The notes below the pieces were generated by a model. It was not told where the DNA came from. It saw only the letters and a list, made by a program, of their open reading frames with translations, and did no database searches. A program made the translations under genes and the position numbers. Positions 37,746-47,978 of a DNA stretch of 64,000 bases are shown here, piece after piece; the stretch's first letter is position 1, and the number at the start of each line of letters is the position of its first letter. The stretch comes from Polaribacter ponticola (lineage in GTDB: Bacteria; Bacteroidota; Bacteroidia; Flavobacteriales; Flavobacteriaceae): NCBI RefSeq assembly GCF_026191475.2, contig NZ_JAOSLC020000003.1, positions 706,001-770,000 on the forward strand, given 5' to 3'.

Positions 37746-39117
37746 CTAATTCAAATCATTAAACTTTGCTTTCATAGTAGGGTTATTATAAGTGAGTTTT
37801 TTTATTGTTAAACTTTCTGTCTTATTATTAGCTAAACGCAAGTTATTTACAGATGAATTAAGAGCTTCTTTTACTTTTTCTAAATGTTTAATAGTGGCAT
37901 CTATTTCTGTAATTGCTGTTTTAAATTGTCTGCTCGCTAAATCATAATTTCTAGCAAAACCCGTTTTAAAATCGTTTATTTTATCTTCGAAAGTAGATAT
38001 ATCTACATTTTGATTACGCATTAAAGTTAACTCATGTTTATATTCTAAAGATTTCATTCCGGCATTTCTTAACAGTGTAATAATTGGAATAAAAAATTGA
38101 GGGCGGATTACATACATTTTTGGATATTTGTAAGATACATCTACAATACCTGTATTATAAAACTCATTATCGGTTTCTAATAAAGAAACTAAAACTGCAT
38201 ATTCACAACCTTTGTCTTTACGGTCTTTATCTAATTTTGCAAAAAAATCTTCATTTTTCTTTTTACTTGCTGTAGTATCGTTTTCGTTTTTCATTTCAAA
38301 CATAATCGATACTATTTCATTTTTATTCGTATCAGATTCTTTGAAAATATAATCGCCTTTAGTACCACGAGAAGCATCGTTGTCTTTTTCAAAATATGCA
38401 TTTTGAAAAGCGGTAGCTCTTAATTTATTAAACTCTATTTCGCAATGTTGCTCTAAAGACTCTCCCAACATTTTTGTTGATAGTTTTTGCTTAAAGTCTT
38501 TTAAACGCTCTATTTCTTCTTCTTTTAACTTTATAGCTTCCTCTTTGTGTTGTAATTTATTTTTAAATTGCTCGTTCAAAGATTTCTCTAATAATTCTTT
38601 TTCTGTGTCCTTGTTTTTTAAGTCATTAACTAGTTGATCTCTTTCTTTTTCGATTCCTCTAACAGAATTAGACAGCGATAATTCGTACTGAGTATCTGCT
38701 CTTTCAATTTTAGATTTTAATTGGTTTATTTCTTGGTTTTTTTCATCTTTTAAATTATTTAGAGCAACTTGTAAAGCCATTTTTTTCGGTTTCTACCAAA
38801 CGCAACCTAGCTTCTAAATCTTTTATAGTTGTTTCTTTTTTAGAAACTTCTTGTATTAAATCTGTTTTACTTTTTGCTTTTAGTAAATCTATTTCTCTTT
38901 GTTTTTCTGTAAGTTGTTTTTGAAAAGAAATATTTAACTCAGATTCTTTAAGTTGTAATGCAGATTTTTTTTCTTTACTAGCATTTTCTAATCGACTCTT
39001 TAATTCCTCTTGAAATTGTTGATCTCTAACTTGCTTAACAATATCTGTATAAACACTTTCATCTACTTTAAAAACTTCGTTACAATTGGGGCAATTTACT
39101 GTTGTATTCTTATTCAT
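37746..39117 (-). pseudogene. DUF2130 coiled-coil protein, frameshifted
   Basis: About 455 residues if joined. The N-terminal ORF (38755-39117) starts with a zinc-ribbon-like CPNCNEVFKV and goes into a coiled coil (ESELNISFQKQLTEKQREIDLL). The other ORF (37746-38780) continues the coil and then has the DUF2130 core: LGESLEQHCEIEFNKLR, ASRGTKGDYIF, YKYPKMYVIRPQFFIPII. The join needs +1 (or one A fewer) at GAA-AAA-AAT-GG, the T7 at 38780-38786 on the plus strand. DUF2130 contains a restriction-endonuclease-like core (E...D...ExK pattern, here about GDYIF...MFEMKNE), function unknown. ATG at 38780 could also start a shorter protein lacking the zinc ribbon. Confidence 0.82.
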
Positions 39118-39158
39118 TTTCTAATTTTAATTTTTAAACAAAGTTTAATAACTATATT

Positions 39159-39203
39159 AAACAGAAAAGAAACTAAATTTAAAGCTTAGTTTCTTTTCTG
39201 TTT
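39159..39203. repeat. 18-bp perfect inverted repeat
   Basis: Arms 39159-39176 and 39186-39203 are perfectly complementary (AAACAGAAAAGAAACTAA and its complement), loop 9 nt. It lies 42 bp upstream of the DUF2130 start and 290 bp downstream of the secreted protein gene. It has only a short T tract on either side, so it may be a weak terminator or a stable hairpin in the DUF2130 leader. Confidence 0.7.
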
Positions 39204-39490
39204 ATGTAAATTTAAAATAAAATTCCCAATAAGCTTTATCATTTTTAAACTTCTATATATTATTTACAACTTTCTAATATAGGTTTATAAATAAATATCT
39301 AGAAATAGAATTAATAATTTTAGTTAATGAATTCCCTTTCTTCAGGTATTTATAAATCTTCAGTCTCTGAAATTTCTGTTTTTAAATCTCATACTTTTTA
39401 GGACTTGATTTTCTTACCTCTTAAATACTAATATTTTTAGGGCTTCGATAAAACTTTCTAACTTTCAGCTTCAATTTTTTATCCTAATAA
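39204..39490. other. Noncoding stretch without recognisable content
   Basis: Together with the inverted repeat this is a 373-bp gap between DUF2130 and the secreted protein gene. I see no ORF, no tRNA and no exact TAnnTTTG box. The segment near 39330-39420 (ATTCCCTTTCTTCAGG and CTTCAGTCTCTG) is slightly less A+T-rich than its flanks and could be a gene remnant, but no protein match was recognised. Confidence 0.3.
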
Positions 39491-40756
39491 TTATTCTTTT
39501 GGATACATACCAATGTCTTTATGTTGCCATAATAGATTAATAATACTCCACTTTCCATCAAGTTTTATCAATTGTAAATATTCTACCCAATTATCTGATA
39601 CTAATCTAACATTGGCTATTCGATTATAAATATCTAAGATTTTAACTTGATTATTAGGCTTTACAGGGAATTTGGTGTTCGATTTATTCCATGATGTAGC
39701 ATTTTCGATCATTCGTTTTTTAGAAATTGCTCTAGCAAATTCCTTTCTAGAATTTCTATCCCAACCTATAGTTATTTTATTTAAACTATCATTCATAACC
39801 TCTTTCATAAGGCTTGGTTTTAGATCTTGTAACGCAATTAAATACCCTAAAGATATTCTTTTAATTTCTGTAGAATCTGCTTTAGTAGCTCTAGAGGCAA
39901 GTTCTATTTTAATATTAGTTGGCACTTTTCTGCCTCTAATTCTTTTTTTATTGGTATCAAATTGCACTAAACCGATTTGATTACCAATACTATCATATTC
40001 TTTTTCTCCGTATGCAAATCCCCATTGGTTTGTAACTAAATTACCTTTTTCATTATGGTAACTATAAGTAACATGATTTCCCATAACATCATAAATATCT
40101 TGATAAGAAGCGGTTCCTTTATCGTTTACTACAACTTGTAATTTATCATTTAAATTATAATGAGCTTTTGGAAATCCTTTTTTATTTAGCAAAATTCCTG
40201 TAGTTCCAAACTTAAAATAAGGCGATAATGATACTGTTTCTTTCTTTAAATTATATCTCTTTTCAATAATTAGCTTTTTATGTTTACTCCAGCTATACTC
40301 TGCAATTCCCCAATTAGATTCCATAGGTTTATCATCCAAATTAAAAAATTGCATTTTATTTTTAAAGCCTTTTATATTAAAAGAATAAACTTCTTTTAAT
40401 ACATTTCTGTCATTAACAATACGTTTACCGTTTTTATCAAAAAAGGTTCTAGTTTCTTTATTGTTATTGTAATCAATTTTCACTTTATAAACACCTAAAG
40501 AAGCTAACGGGTGTTGTTTTTCGGTATGATAATGGTTATTAATAATCTCTATTATTCTTTCGTTATTATCATATTTAAAAATATAATGCGAAGTAGCGTC
40601 TGCTTTTAATTTATCTAAAGGATAAGTTCCTGCTAAATTTAAAAATGGCGAAACATGATTGTACCTTAAATGTCTAAAATATTTAGTGTTAATAGTACTT
40701 TGTGCTAAAGTTGATGTACTAATTAATAGTAATATGATTAATTTAAATGCTTTCAT
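39491..40756 (-). CDS. Secreted protein with YD-like repeats and NTF2/lumazine-binding-like C-terminus
   Basis: 421 residues with signal peptide (LLLISTSTLAQS). From about 50 to 275 there are repeated turns of the type Y-x-N-x-G/E-R (KYDNNERIIEI, DYNNNKETRTFFDKNGKR, YHNEKGNLVTNQWGFAYGEKEYD), resembling the antiparallel strands of MORN/YD-type wrappers. The last 110 residues (KRISLGYLIALQDLKPSLMKEV ... NVRLVSDNWVEYLQLIKLDGKWSIINLLWQ) resemble the SnoaL/lumazine-binding-like family of small NTF2 folds. It follows the LytTR response regulator by 17 bp, so it may be the output or accessory protein of that system. Function unknown. Confidence 0.7.
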   Translation of the reverse strand: MKAFKLIILLLISTSTLAQSTINTKYFRHLRYNHVSPFLNLAGTYPLDKLKADATSHYIFKYDNNERIIEIINNHYHTEKQHPLASLGVYKVKIDYNNNKETRTFFDKNGKRIVNDRNVLKEVYSFNIKGFKNKMQFFNLDDKPMESNWGIAEYSWSKHKKLIIEKRYNLKKETVSLSPYFKFGTTGILLNKKGFPKAHYNLNDKLQVVVNDKGTASYQDIYDVMGNHVTYSYHNEKGNLVTNQWGFAYGEKEYDSIGNQIGLVQFDTNKKRIRGRKVPTNIKIELASRATKADSTEIKRISLGYLIALQDLKPSLMKEVMNDSLNKITIGWDRNSRKEFARAISKKRMIENATSWNKSNTKFPVKPNNQVKILDIYNRIANVRLVSDNWVEYLQLIKLDGKWSIINLLWQHKDIGMYPKE

Positions 40757-40773
40757 AAGGTGTTTTTAATAAT

Positions 40774-41469
40774 TTATAGAAGGTTTTTTAATGCGTTTTT
40801 CTTGTAAAAATCTCCAATAGGAATTTCAATTTTTCCAATTTCAATATCATGTTTGGTATAAGCAGTAACATTATCTTTATTTACTAGATAAGACCTGTGT
40901 ACTCTTAAAAAACGTTTATCTAATTTTGTCTCAAAAGCTGTAATACCATGCTTAAGAATTATAGTTGATGCATCTCTTAAATGAATTCTTATATAATCTT
41001 TTATACTTTCGATATAGTTAACCTCATCAAATAAAACTTTTATGTTCTTTTTATTACTTTGAACATAAATAAAATTATCTTCTAATGGTTTTTCTTTATT
41101 TTGAGGTAGTGGTTTTACACTTTCCATAAATTTTTCTATCGCTTTAAAAAAGCGTTCAAAAACTATTGGTTTTAATAAATAATCTACTGCACTTAGCTCA
41201 AAACCTTCTATAGCGTAATCTCTATAGGCGGTTGTAAAAATTACTTTAGGTTTTCTAGTTAAATTTTTAAAAAAATCGGTTCCTTTTAAAACTGGCATTT
41301 CAATATCTAAAAAAAGTAAGTCTACAGTTTCGTTTTGTAAAATTTTATGGGCTTGAATAGCAGATGAACAAGAAGCAACTATTTCAAAATTATCTAATTG
41401 AGAAACATGTGTTTCTATAAGTTCTCTTGCTAAATCTTCATCATCAATTATAAGGCATTTATATTTCAT
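40774..41469 (-). CDS. LytTR family response regulator
   Basis: 231 residues: receiver domain (CLIIDDEDLARELIE with acidic pair; LFLDIEMPVLKG with phospho-Asp near 55; IFTTAYRDYAIEG; DYLLKPI with conserved Lys) and a C-terminal LytTR DNA-binding domain (FIYVQSNKKNIKVLFDEVNYIES, RVHRSYLVN). It overlaps the 3' end of the LytS-type kinase gene by 11 bp, giving a cotranscribed pair; its targets probably include the downstream secreted protein and itself. Confidence 0.94.
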   Translation of the reverse strand: MKYKCLIIDDEDLARELIETHVSQLDNFEIVASCSSAIQAHKILQNETVDLLFLDIEMPVLKGTDFFKNLTRKPKVIFTTAYRDYAIEGFELSAVDYLLKPIVFERFFKAIEKFMESVKPLPQNKEKPLEDNFIYVQSNKKNIKVLFDEVNYIESIKDYIRIHLRDASTIILKHGITAFETKLDKRFLRVHRSYLVNKDNVTAYTKHDIEIGKIEIPIGDFYKKNALKNLL

Positions 41470-42525
41470 CTTTACTAACTTTTAACCTAACTGAATAATT
41501 CTCTTTTGTGTTTTCAATATCTAACTTATATTTATTTGGATACAATAAATTGAGTTGTTTTTTAATATTTTGTAAACCTATAGAATTACGATCTTCTGAG
41601 TTTTCAAAAGCATAAACATTAGGCTTTGTATTTGATATTTTGAATTCTACAAAAGTTGAATCTCCAAATATTGAAATATTAATAATTGCTGTATTAATTT
41701 CCTGACTAACACCATGTTTAAAAGCGTTTTCTAAAAAAGTAAGCAATAACAAAGGTGCTATTTCTGCTGCTTCATTTATAGTTTCTTTAAATACAACTTC
41801 TACTCTATTTCCATATCTAACTTTTTCTAAAGCTATATAATTATGTAACAAGGTTACTTCGTTTTTTAAAGAAACATAGTTGCTTTGGCACCTATATAAA
41901 ATGTAGTCTAAAATATCTGAAAGTTTTGAAATAACTTCTGGAGTTTTATCAGACTTTTTTAAAGCTAAGGCATATAAATTATTTAATGTATTAAATAGAA
42001 AGTGAGGGTTTAATTGATTTCTTAGCGCATCTAATTCTGTTGTTTTCTTTTGTTCTAACAAGCTCGCTGTCTCTTTCTCTTTCTTGTAATAATTAAAGGC
42101 AGACAACATTATAGACGGAGCTAAATCTATTGGAAAGGTTCTAACAAAAGAATAAAAATCGGTAATTCTTTCTAAGAAAACTAACGGAGGTCTGTTTTTA
42201 TAAACTTCTTTAAATTCTTCTGCTAAATAGAAACATTTATAAGTATAATGGGCAAAATAAAAAACATAGATTATTATAACAATTGAAATAAAAAAAGCAC
42301 TTTTTTATTCTTGTTTAATAATTTAGGAATTAGAATTTCTATTATAATATATGTTAAAGCTACTTGAAATAATATATCTACTGTTACTGCATATAATAAA
42401 TAAGACTTATTATCTTCAAAAGGGTATGACATACTTAAATAATAAACAAAAACAAGACTCCAAAATAACAGATGTTGAAGTACTGTTTTGTTAAAAATTC
42501 TAAATCTATTTTCGCCTTCAGTCAT
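41459..42525 (-). pseudogene. LytS/YpdA-type sensor histidine kinase, frameshifted
   Basis: About 355 residues if joined. N-terminal ORF 42274-42525 has two membrane helices (LLFWSLVFVYYLS; ILFQVALTYIIIEILI). The bridge 42110-42300, read in the -1 frame, adds two more (ISIVIIIYVFYFAHYTY; PLVFLERITDFYSF). The C-terminal ORF 41459-42109 is a His_kinase domain (LDALRNQLNPHFLFNTLNNL with phospho-acceptor His; LLLTFLENAFKHGV, N box; RNSIGLQNIKKQL, G box). Join by -1 at CTT-TTT-TTA (plus-strand A7 at 42290-42296), a T_TTT_TTA heptamer, or one missing T. Paired with the LytTR regulator. Confidence 0.87.
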
Positions 42526-42723
42526 TAAAATTACATATATAAATAAATTAAGTTTGTAAAGCTACAAATTAAACTTTAGCAGTTAAAAAAAAGAGACGAA
42601 CACTCTAATTATAAATATAAACACTCTATAACTGAGTTTAAACCATCTATTTACCCAAAATAACTTTCTATATACTAAAACTTAGAGTCTATCTATTTTT
42701 TTATTACTACTTAGTAAACTAAC

Positions 42724-42731
42724 TAATTTTG
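42724..42731 (+). promoter_or_regulatory. -7 promoter box for the esterase gene
   Basis: TAATTTTG, exact TAnnTTTG, 33 bp before the preferred ATG at 42765. It covers the alternative TTG start, supporting the later start. Confidence 0.45.
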
Positions 42732-42764
42732 ATAAAAACACTAAAGGATAAATTTCAATACTCT

Positions 42765-43987
42765 ATGCACTTTAAAATCAAATTTTCATTATCTGTACTT
42801 ATTATAGTAAGTTATTTCTCGTATGCTCAAATTCATCAAGATAACAACAATGTAATTACAGACAGTATTTATTCTACTATTTTAAAAGAAAATAGAGATA
42901 TTTATATAAAACTACCAGAAAGTTACTCTACTAATAGTAACAAAAAATATCCTGTTATTTATATTCTAGATGGTGAGTTATTATTAAGTACTTTAAATCT
43001 TGTACATAGTTATTATAGTGGAGGTTTTATGCCAGAAATGGTTTTGGTGGGTATTTCTAACACCAATAATCGTTCTAGAGATTTAACAACATCATTTGTA
43101 TCCTCTTTTTATCAGAAAAATGGTGAAGCAGAAAATTTCACTTCTTTTTTTAAAAAAGAACTAATTCCATATATAGAAAAAACATATCCTGTTACAAATT
43201 ACAGATCTTTAATTGGGCATTCTTATGGTGGTCTTTTTACAGTTAACACTTTACTAAATCATTCAGATTTGTTTAGCAATTACTTAGCAATAGATCCTAG
43301 TTTAGATTGGGACAATCAAAAATTACTAAAACAAGCTAAAGAAGTTTTAGCACATAAAAATTATACAGGAAAGTCTTTGTTTATATCATTAGGAAGTCAA
43401 TTACACATGTCTAACCCAAAAATTACGATAGATAATGTTATGAAAGATACTACAAGCTTTACAATCTTTCCTAGATCTAACATGTCATTTTTTGAGCAAA
43501 CTAAAAAAAATGCTAAAAACGGACTTATTACTACTTGGAAATACTATCCTGATGATTTGCATGGTACAGTTCCTTTACCTTCTATAAAAGATGGTCTACT
43601 ATCGTTATTTAATTGGTATCAATGGGAAAACACAAGTGCGTTTAACAACCCAAATACTTCCGTAAAAAAATAAAAAGTTTTATTAAATACAGAGAAAATA
43701 AGTTAAAAAAACATTTTGGATATACAGAACCTCCTTATGGAGAAGATATTTTTAATATGATGGGTTATATGAATATAGATTTAAATCAATTAGAAAAATC
43801 TTTAATGTATTTTAAAATGGCTACTTATTATTATCCCAAAAGCGCTAATGCATTTGATTCACTTGCAGAATTCTACTTTAAGCAAAAAGATTATAAAAAA
43901 GCATTAAAAAACATAACTAGAGCTTACAGTTTAAGTGGAAAAGAATCTCATAAAAAGAAAATAGAAATTTATAAAAATAACCAATAA
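42765..43987 (+). pseudogene. Alpha/beta-hydrolase esterase with C-terminal TPR, frameshifted
   Basis: Secreted esterase-D/IroE-type hydrolase. Start ATG at 42765 gives a clean signal peptide (LSVLIIVSYFSYAQ). YPVIYILDGELLL and RSLIGHSYGGLFTVNTLL (nucleophile Ser in GHSYGG), then ALDPSLDW-like LAIDPSLDWD and the catalytic His in DLHGTVPLPS. The ORF stops at 43673; reading resumes -1 at GTA-AAA-AAA-TAA (A7 43664-43670), adding IKSFIKYRENKLKKHFGYTEPPYGE and two TPR-like units to 43987 (SLMYFKMATYYYPKSANAFDSLAEFY). Homologues carry such TPR tails. The catalytic domain is complete without the tail, so the truncated form could still be active. Confidence 0.85.
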
Positions 43988-44007
43988 ACACATTAAAAAC
44001 TATATCT

Positions 44008-45003
44008 ATGAAACAATTAGCTATTATGTTCTTTACTTTTATATTAACCTTTAAAGTGTATTCTCAAAATACGGATAACGAATACTCACAATTAATTAAA
44101 GAAGGTTGGAAACTTTGCTTAAGTAAAGATTATAAAAGTTCAGCAAAATTATACAAGAATGCTTTTGATTTAAATAAAAAAGTACCACTTACAGATCGTT
44201 ATAATGCTTCTTGCATTAATGCTTTAGCAGGCAATAAAGATGACGCATTCAAAAACTTATTTATTGCTGCCAATGAATTAAAATGGGATGACATAAATCA
44301 CTTAAAAAATGATTCAGATTTAAAATCTTTACACTCAGATAATCGTTGGAAAATACTCGTTTCTAGCATCACAAAAAACAAAGAAGAAAAAGAAAAACAT
44401 TTTGATAAGAGTTTAACAAAAATTCTAGATAAAATCTATTTTGATGATCAAAGTACAAGAAACCAAATAAGAACAAAGGAAAAAAAGTATGGTAGAAACT
44501 CGAAAGAAATGGATGCTTTTTGGCAATTGATACTTAAAAACGATTCTATAAACTTAATTAAAGTAAGTAAGATTTTAGATTCTAGAGGTTGGCCAGATAA
44601 AAAATTAATTGGTTCTAGAGGCTCTTCAACACTATTTTTAGTTATTCAACACGCAAATAAAGAAACTCAAGAAAAATACTTACCCATGGTTTTAAAAGCT
44701 GTTGAACATAACAATTTACCTAAGAGGCAATTTGCTATGTTTTACGATCGGTTAGTTTTAAGAAGAGGAGAAAGACAAGTTTATGGAACTCAATTAGCAA
44801 TTAACAACGAAAGTAAAAAGCCATATGTTTTACCCCTAAAAGATCCAAAAAACGTAGATAAACGTAGAATTAAAATGGGATTGAATACTATGCAAGAAAA
44901 CATGAATAGATGGAATCTGATTTGGGATATTGAAAAATATATAAAAGATTTACCTGCAATAGAAGCAAGAGAAAAAGAGCTAAATAAAAAGCTAAAAAAA
45001 TAA
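44008..45003 (+). CDS. DUF6624 domain protein, secreted
   Basis: 331 residues with signal peptide (FILTFKVYSQ). N-terminal 100 residues form a TPR-like pair (CLSKDYKSSAKLYKNAFDL; RYNASCINALAGNKDDAFKNLFIAANEL). The rest is a DUF6624 domain: DDQSTRNQI, SKILDSRGWPDKKLIGSRGSSTLFLVIQHAN, FAMFYDRLVLRRGERQVYGTQ and the C-terminal RRIKMGLNTMQENMNRW. Function unknown. It is 20 bp after the esterase-TPR gene and probably cotranscribed. Confidence 0.8.
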   Translation: MKQLAIMFFTFILTFKVYSQNTDNEYSQLIKEGWKLCLSKDYKSSAKLYKNAFDLNKKVPLTDRYNASCINALAGNKDDAFKNLFIAANELKWDDINHLKNDSDLKSLHSDNRWKILVSSITKNKEEKEKHFDKSLTKILDKIYFDDQSTRNQIRTKEKKYGRNSKEMDAFWQLILKNDSINLIKVSKILDSRGWPDKKLIGSRGSSTLFLVIQHANKETQEKYLPMVLKAVEHNNLPKRQFAMFYDRLVLRRGERQVYGTQLAINNESKKPYVLPLKDPKNVDKRRIKMGLNTMQENMNRWNLIWDIEKYIKDLPAIEAREKELNKKLKK

Positions 45004-45119
45004 TATTTGGTTTGAAGCGGAAAATCTAGACTGATTAAAAAGAAGAAAAATCTTTTAAATTAATTCTTTTTCTTTAAGTGATTTCTTCAAATTAGTCTGA
45101 TTTTCCCAAAACCGATCTT

Positions 45120-47121
45120 TTATTTTTTTAAAACTTTAGCAAATCTAGGATCTTTTTTTAAGGGATTCATTACAGGATCTATTTCCATAAATACTAAAAT
45201 CCAATATTGATAATTACTTTCAGTAGCAAAAATTTGTAACTGGTTAATTGCCTTTTCTACATCGCCTTCATAAGCATACTTTACTGCCAAACTTGCACTT
45301 TTGTATATAGATGTATCATCTTCGCAATATTTTGAATAAGATTTTATAAAACTATCAGCTTCTTTATTTAAGCCCATTTCCTTATAAACAAATCCTATTT
45401 TTATATCTTCATGAGAATATATATTTAATCCGTATTTTTCTTTTATTTCAACAAATCTCTTAAAGTAAAAATAAGATTTTTCAAAATTCCCTTGGTAATA
45501 GTAGAAATTTGCAACTTCTTGCATTACATCCATTCTTGTAGAATCTTTTTCCAATTCAAGTTCCAATAAACTCGTAGTTTCTTTTATATCTTTATCTCTT
45601 GCATATAAAATTAAGGTTTTTAAATACGGAGCATAATAATTCTTTGGGTTAAACTCTAAAGATTTATTAACATAAGATAATGCTTTTTCTGTAAAACCAT
45701 TTTGTATAAGAGCGCTACTTAAACTTAAATATCTATAACTTTTACCAATAGAATCATTAGCTCCAACATCTAATTTAATACCCATTAATGCGTATTTTAA
45801 ATGTTTACCAGTATTAGGAATGTTATTAGAATACAATAAAGAGAGTACTTGTACAACAGCAGATGAATTAGGATTGTATTCGAGCGCTTTTTCTAAATGC
45901 GGTACAGCCAACCTGTATTCCTCATTATACATATAATACAAAGCTTTTGCAATTAAACTTACATCCGATTTTGAGTCGTACAACAATGCTTTATCTGCAT
46001 AATTGTTAATTTGTTGCATGTATTTTTTCTGCTTCTGATAGATATCTAAATAATAATACGAAATAGATAAATTAGCGAAAGCAAGCGCAAACTCTGGATC
46101 ATTTTCTATCGCTTTTTCAAATAACGGAATTGCTTTTTTATACCCTTCTTTAGTTCTATTATAAAAAGGTTCTAAAGCTTGTAGGTAAAAATCATAGGCT
46201 AAAAGGTTTTCTGTAGGCTTCTTATCTATCAATTTTAATTCAGCAGGAGTAATAACAGCCTTAATTGCATTGGCAATTTTCTTTGAAACTTCATTCTGTA
46301 GCGCAAAAACATCACCTACTTCCCTACTATATTGTTCTGCCCAAATTGGTGTATTGGTAGATGCATTAATCAATTGTATATTAAGTAATATTTGATTTCC
46401 TATTCGTTGTCCACTTCCTTCAACTAAATAATTTACATTCAAATCTTCAGCAATCTCAGGTATTCCTTTACTCGTATTTCTATATTTTTCTACTGATGTT
46501 CTACTTATAACTCTTAAATCTTCAATTCGTTGAAGATTGTTAGATGTAGATTCCATTAAACCATTAACAAAATATAGATTTAAAGAATCGTTACTTTCGT
46601 TTTTAAAAGGCAAAACAGCAATCGTTTTTTCTAATTCTTCATCAACAACTTCCGCTTTTTGATTAGTATAAAAATAAAAAGCAGATAAAAGCACTAATAC
46701 ACCCAAGAATGAAAATAGATATTTTTTTACTGATTAAAAACGAAGAAGAATTATCTATACTTTCTTCAACTACTTCAGTTTCTATTTTTTTACCAAGTTC
46801 ACCAGGAGGATAACCGTAATATTCTCTAAAACATTTTATAAAATAAGAAGAACTACCAAAACCAACTTGGTAAGAAATTTCTGAAATTGTTAAATCTTTA
46901 TCCTCTAACAATTCTTTACTTTTTATAAGACGTACTTTACTTATAAACTTACTTGCAGAAAGTGTAGTTTCCTTTTTTATTTTCCTTAACAAATTAGAAC
47001 GACTCATATGCATCAAATCTGCCAATTGAGAAACTCCAAATTGTTCATTAGAAATATTTTCTAGAACAATTAATTCTGCTTTTTCAATAAAGTTAGATTT
47101 TATATTAGAAGTTTCTGACAT
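45120..47121 (-). pseudogene. Membrane-anchored AraC-type regulator with FlgO-like and TPR domains, frameshifted
   Basis: About 667 residues if joined. N-terminal ORF (46663-47121): AraC-type HTH (FGVSQLADLMHMSRSNLLRKIKKE; ISEISYQVGFGSSSYFIKCFREYYG), then SKK and a hydrophobic tail. Second ORF (45120-46706): membrane helix (FLGVLVLLSAFYFYT), FlgO/TolB-N-like domain (EKTIAVLPFKNESND ... YLVEGSGQRIGNQILLNIQLI), then seven or more TPRs. The join needs +1 (one A fewer) at AGT-AAA-AAA-ATA, plus-strand T7 46722-46728. Such proteins have the DNA-binding domain in the cytoplasm and the TPRs outside. The zero frame also encodes a hydrophobic segment (ISIFILGCISAFICFLFLY) before its stop, so the short form would still be a tethered HTH protein. 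Confidence 0.85.
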
Positions 47122-47205
47122 GCTAATTTGTATTAATGCGAAAATAAATAATTTTTACGAATGAATCCTAAAAACTAATTCTCTGAATTGATAAAACAAG
47201 ACAAT

Positions 47206-47245
47206 TGCGTCATAATTTATATCTCTGCGTCATAATTTTTATCTC
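47206..47245. repeat. Two 20-bp direct repeats, candidate operator
   Basis: TGCGTCATAATTTATATCTC (47206-47225) and TGCGTCATAATTTTTATCTC (47226-47245): tandem, 19 of 20 positions equal. They lie between the divergent AraC-TPR regulator and the ankyrin lipoprotein, about 110 bp from the latter's ATG. A 20-bp period places both copies on the same DNA face, as for AraC-type binding sites. Confidence 0.6.
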
Positions 47246-47354
47246 CTTCTCAAACTTAATATCTATTGCTGCATAAGGTTTATATGAGAATTACATGCTT
47301 AACGCATCTTTGTAACATCAAATAAATAAACATTAAATATTAAAATTAAGAATT

Positions 47355-47954
47355 ATGAAATTACCAAAAATGAACTCTATTAAAATGTTAGTAAGCTTTT
47401 CTTTAAGCATAATATTACTTGCTAGTTCTTGCGCACAATCAAACAAGAATAAAAATACTGATACAGAAAAGAGTACTACAGTAAAAGAAAAAGTAGAAAC
47501 TCCAACAATAGGCATTCATGCAGCAGTTATGTCTAACAACCTAGAAGCTGTAAAACAACACATAGCTGCAGGAACAGACATTAACATAAAAGACCAAATG
47601 AGCGGATCTACACCTTTAATTTCTGCTGCAACTTTTGGAAAAACTACAATTGTTAAAGCTTTAATAGATGGTAAAGCAGATTTATCAATTAAAAATAATG
47701 ATGGATCTACAGCTTTACATACTGCTGCTTTCTTTTGTCATGTAGAAATTGTTCAATTATTTATTGATGCTAAGGCAGATAAATCAATAAAAAATAATTT
47801 TCAGGCAACTGCGAGAGAAAGCATTTTAGCTCCTTTTGAGCAAATGAAACCAGTTTACAAAATGTTACAACAGCAATTAAGTCCTCTTGGATTAAAAATT
47901 GATTTAGCAGAGATTGAAAAAAATCGTCCTGTAATTGCGATGATGTTACAATAA
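47355..47954 (+). CDS. Ankyrin-repeat lipoprotein
   Basis: 199 residues. Signal peptide with lipobox Cys (LLASSCAQSN) near 26, Lys/Thr-rich linker, then three ankyrin repeats: IGIHAAVMSNNLEAVKQHIAAGTDIN, STPLISAATFGKTTIVKALIDGKAD, STALHTAAFFCHVEIVQLFIDAKAD (each consensus TPL-A---G---IV--L---GAD). The C-terminal 60 residues (MLQQQLSPLGLKIDLAEIEKNRPVIAMML) are helical. Likely periplasmic or surface protein-binding protein. Starts the operon ankyrin, acyltransferase, orphan lipoprotein, divergent from the AraC-TPR regulator. Confidence 0.9.
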   Translation: MKLPKMNSIKMLVSFSLSIILLASSCAQSNKNKNTDTEKSTTVKEKVETPTIGIHAAVMSNNLEAVKQHIAAGTDINIKDQMSGSTPLISAATFGKTTIVKALIDGKADLSIKNNDGSTALHTAAFFCHVEIVQLFIDAKADKSIKNNFQATARESILAPFEQMKPVYKMLQQQLSPLGLKIDLAEIEKNRPVIAMMLQ

Positions 47955-47978
47955 TTAATTTAATAAAACTATAGTGTA

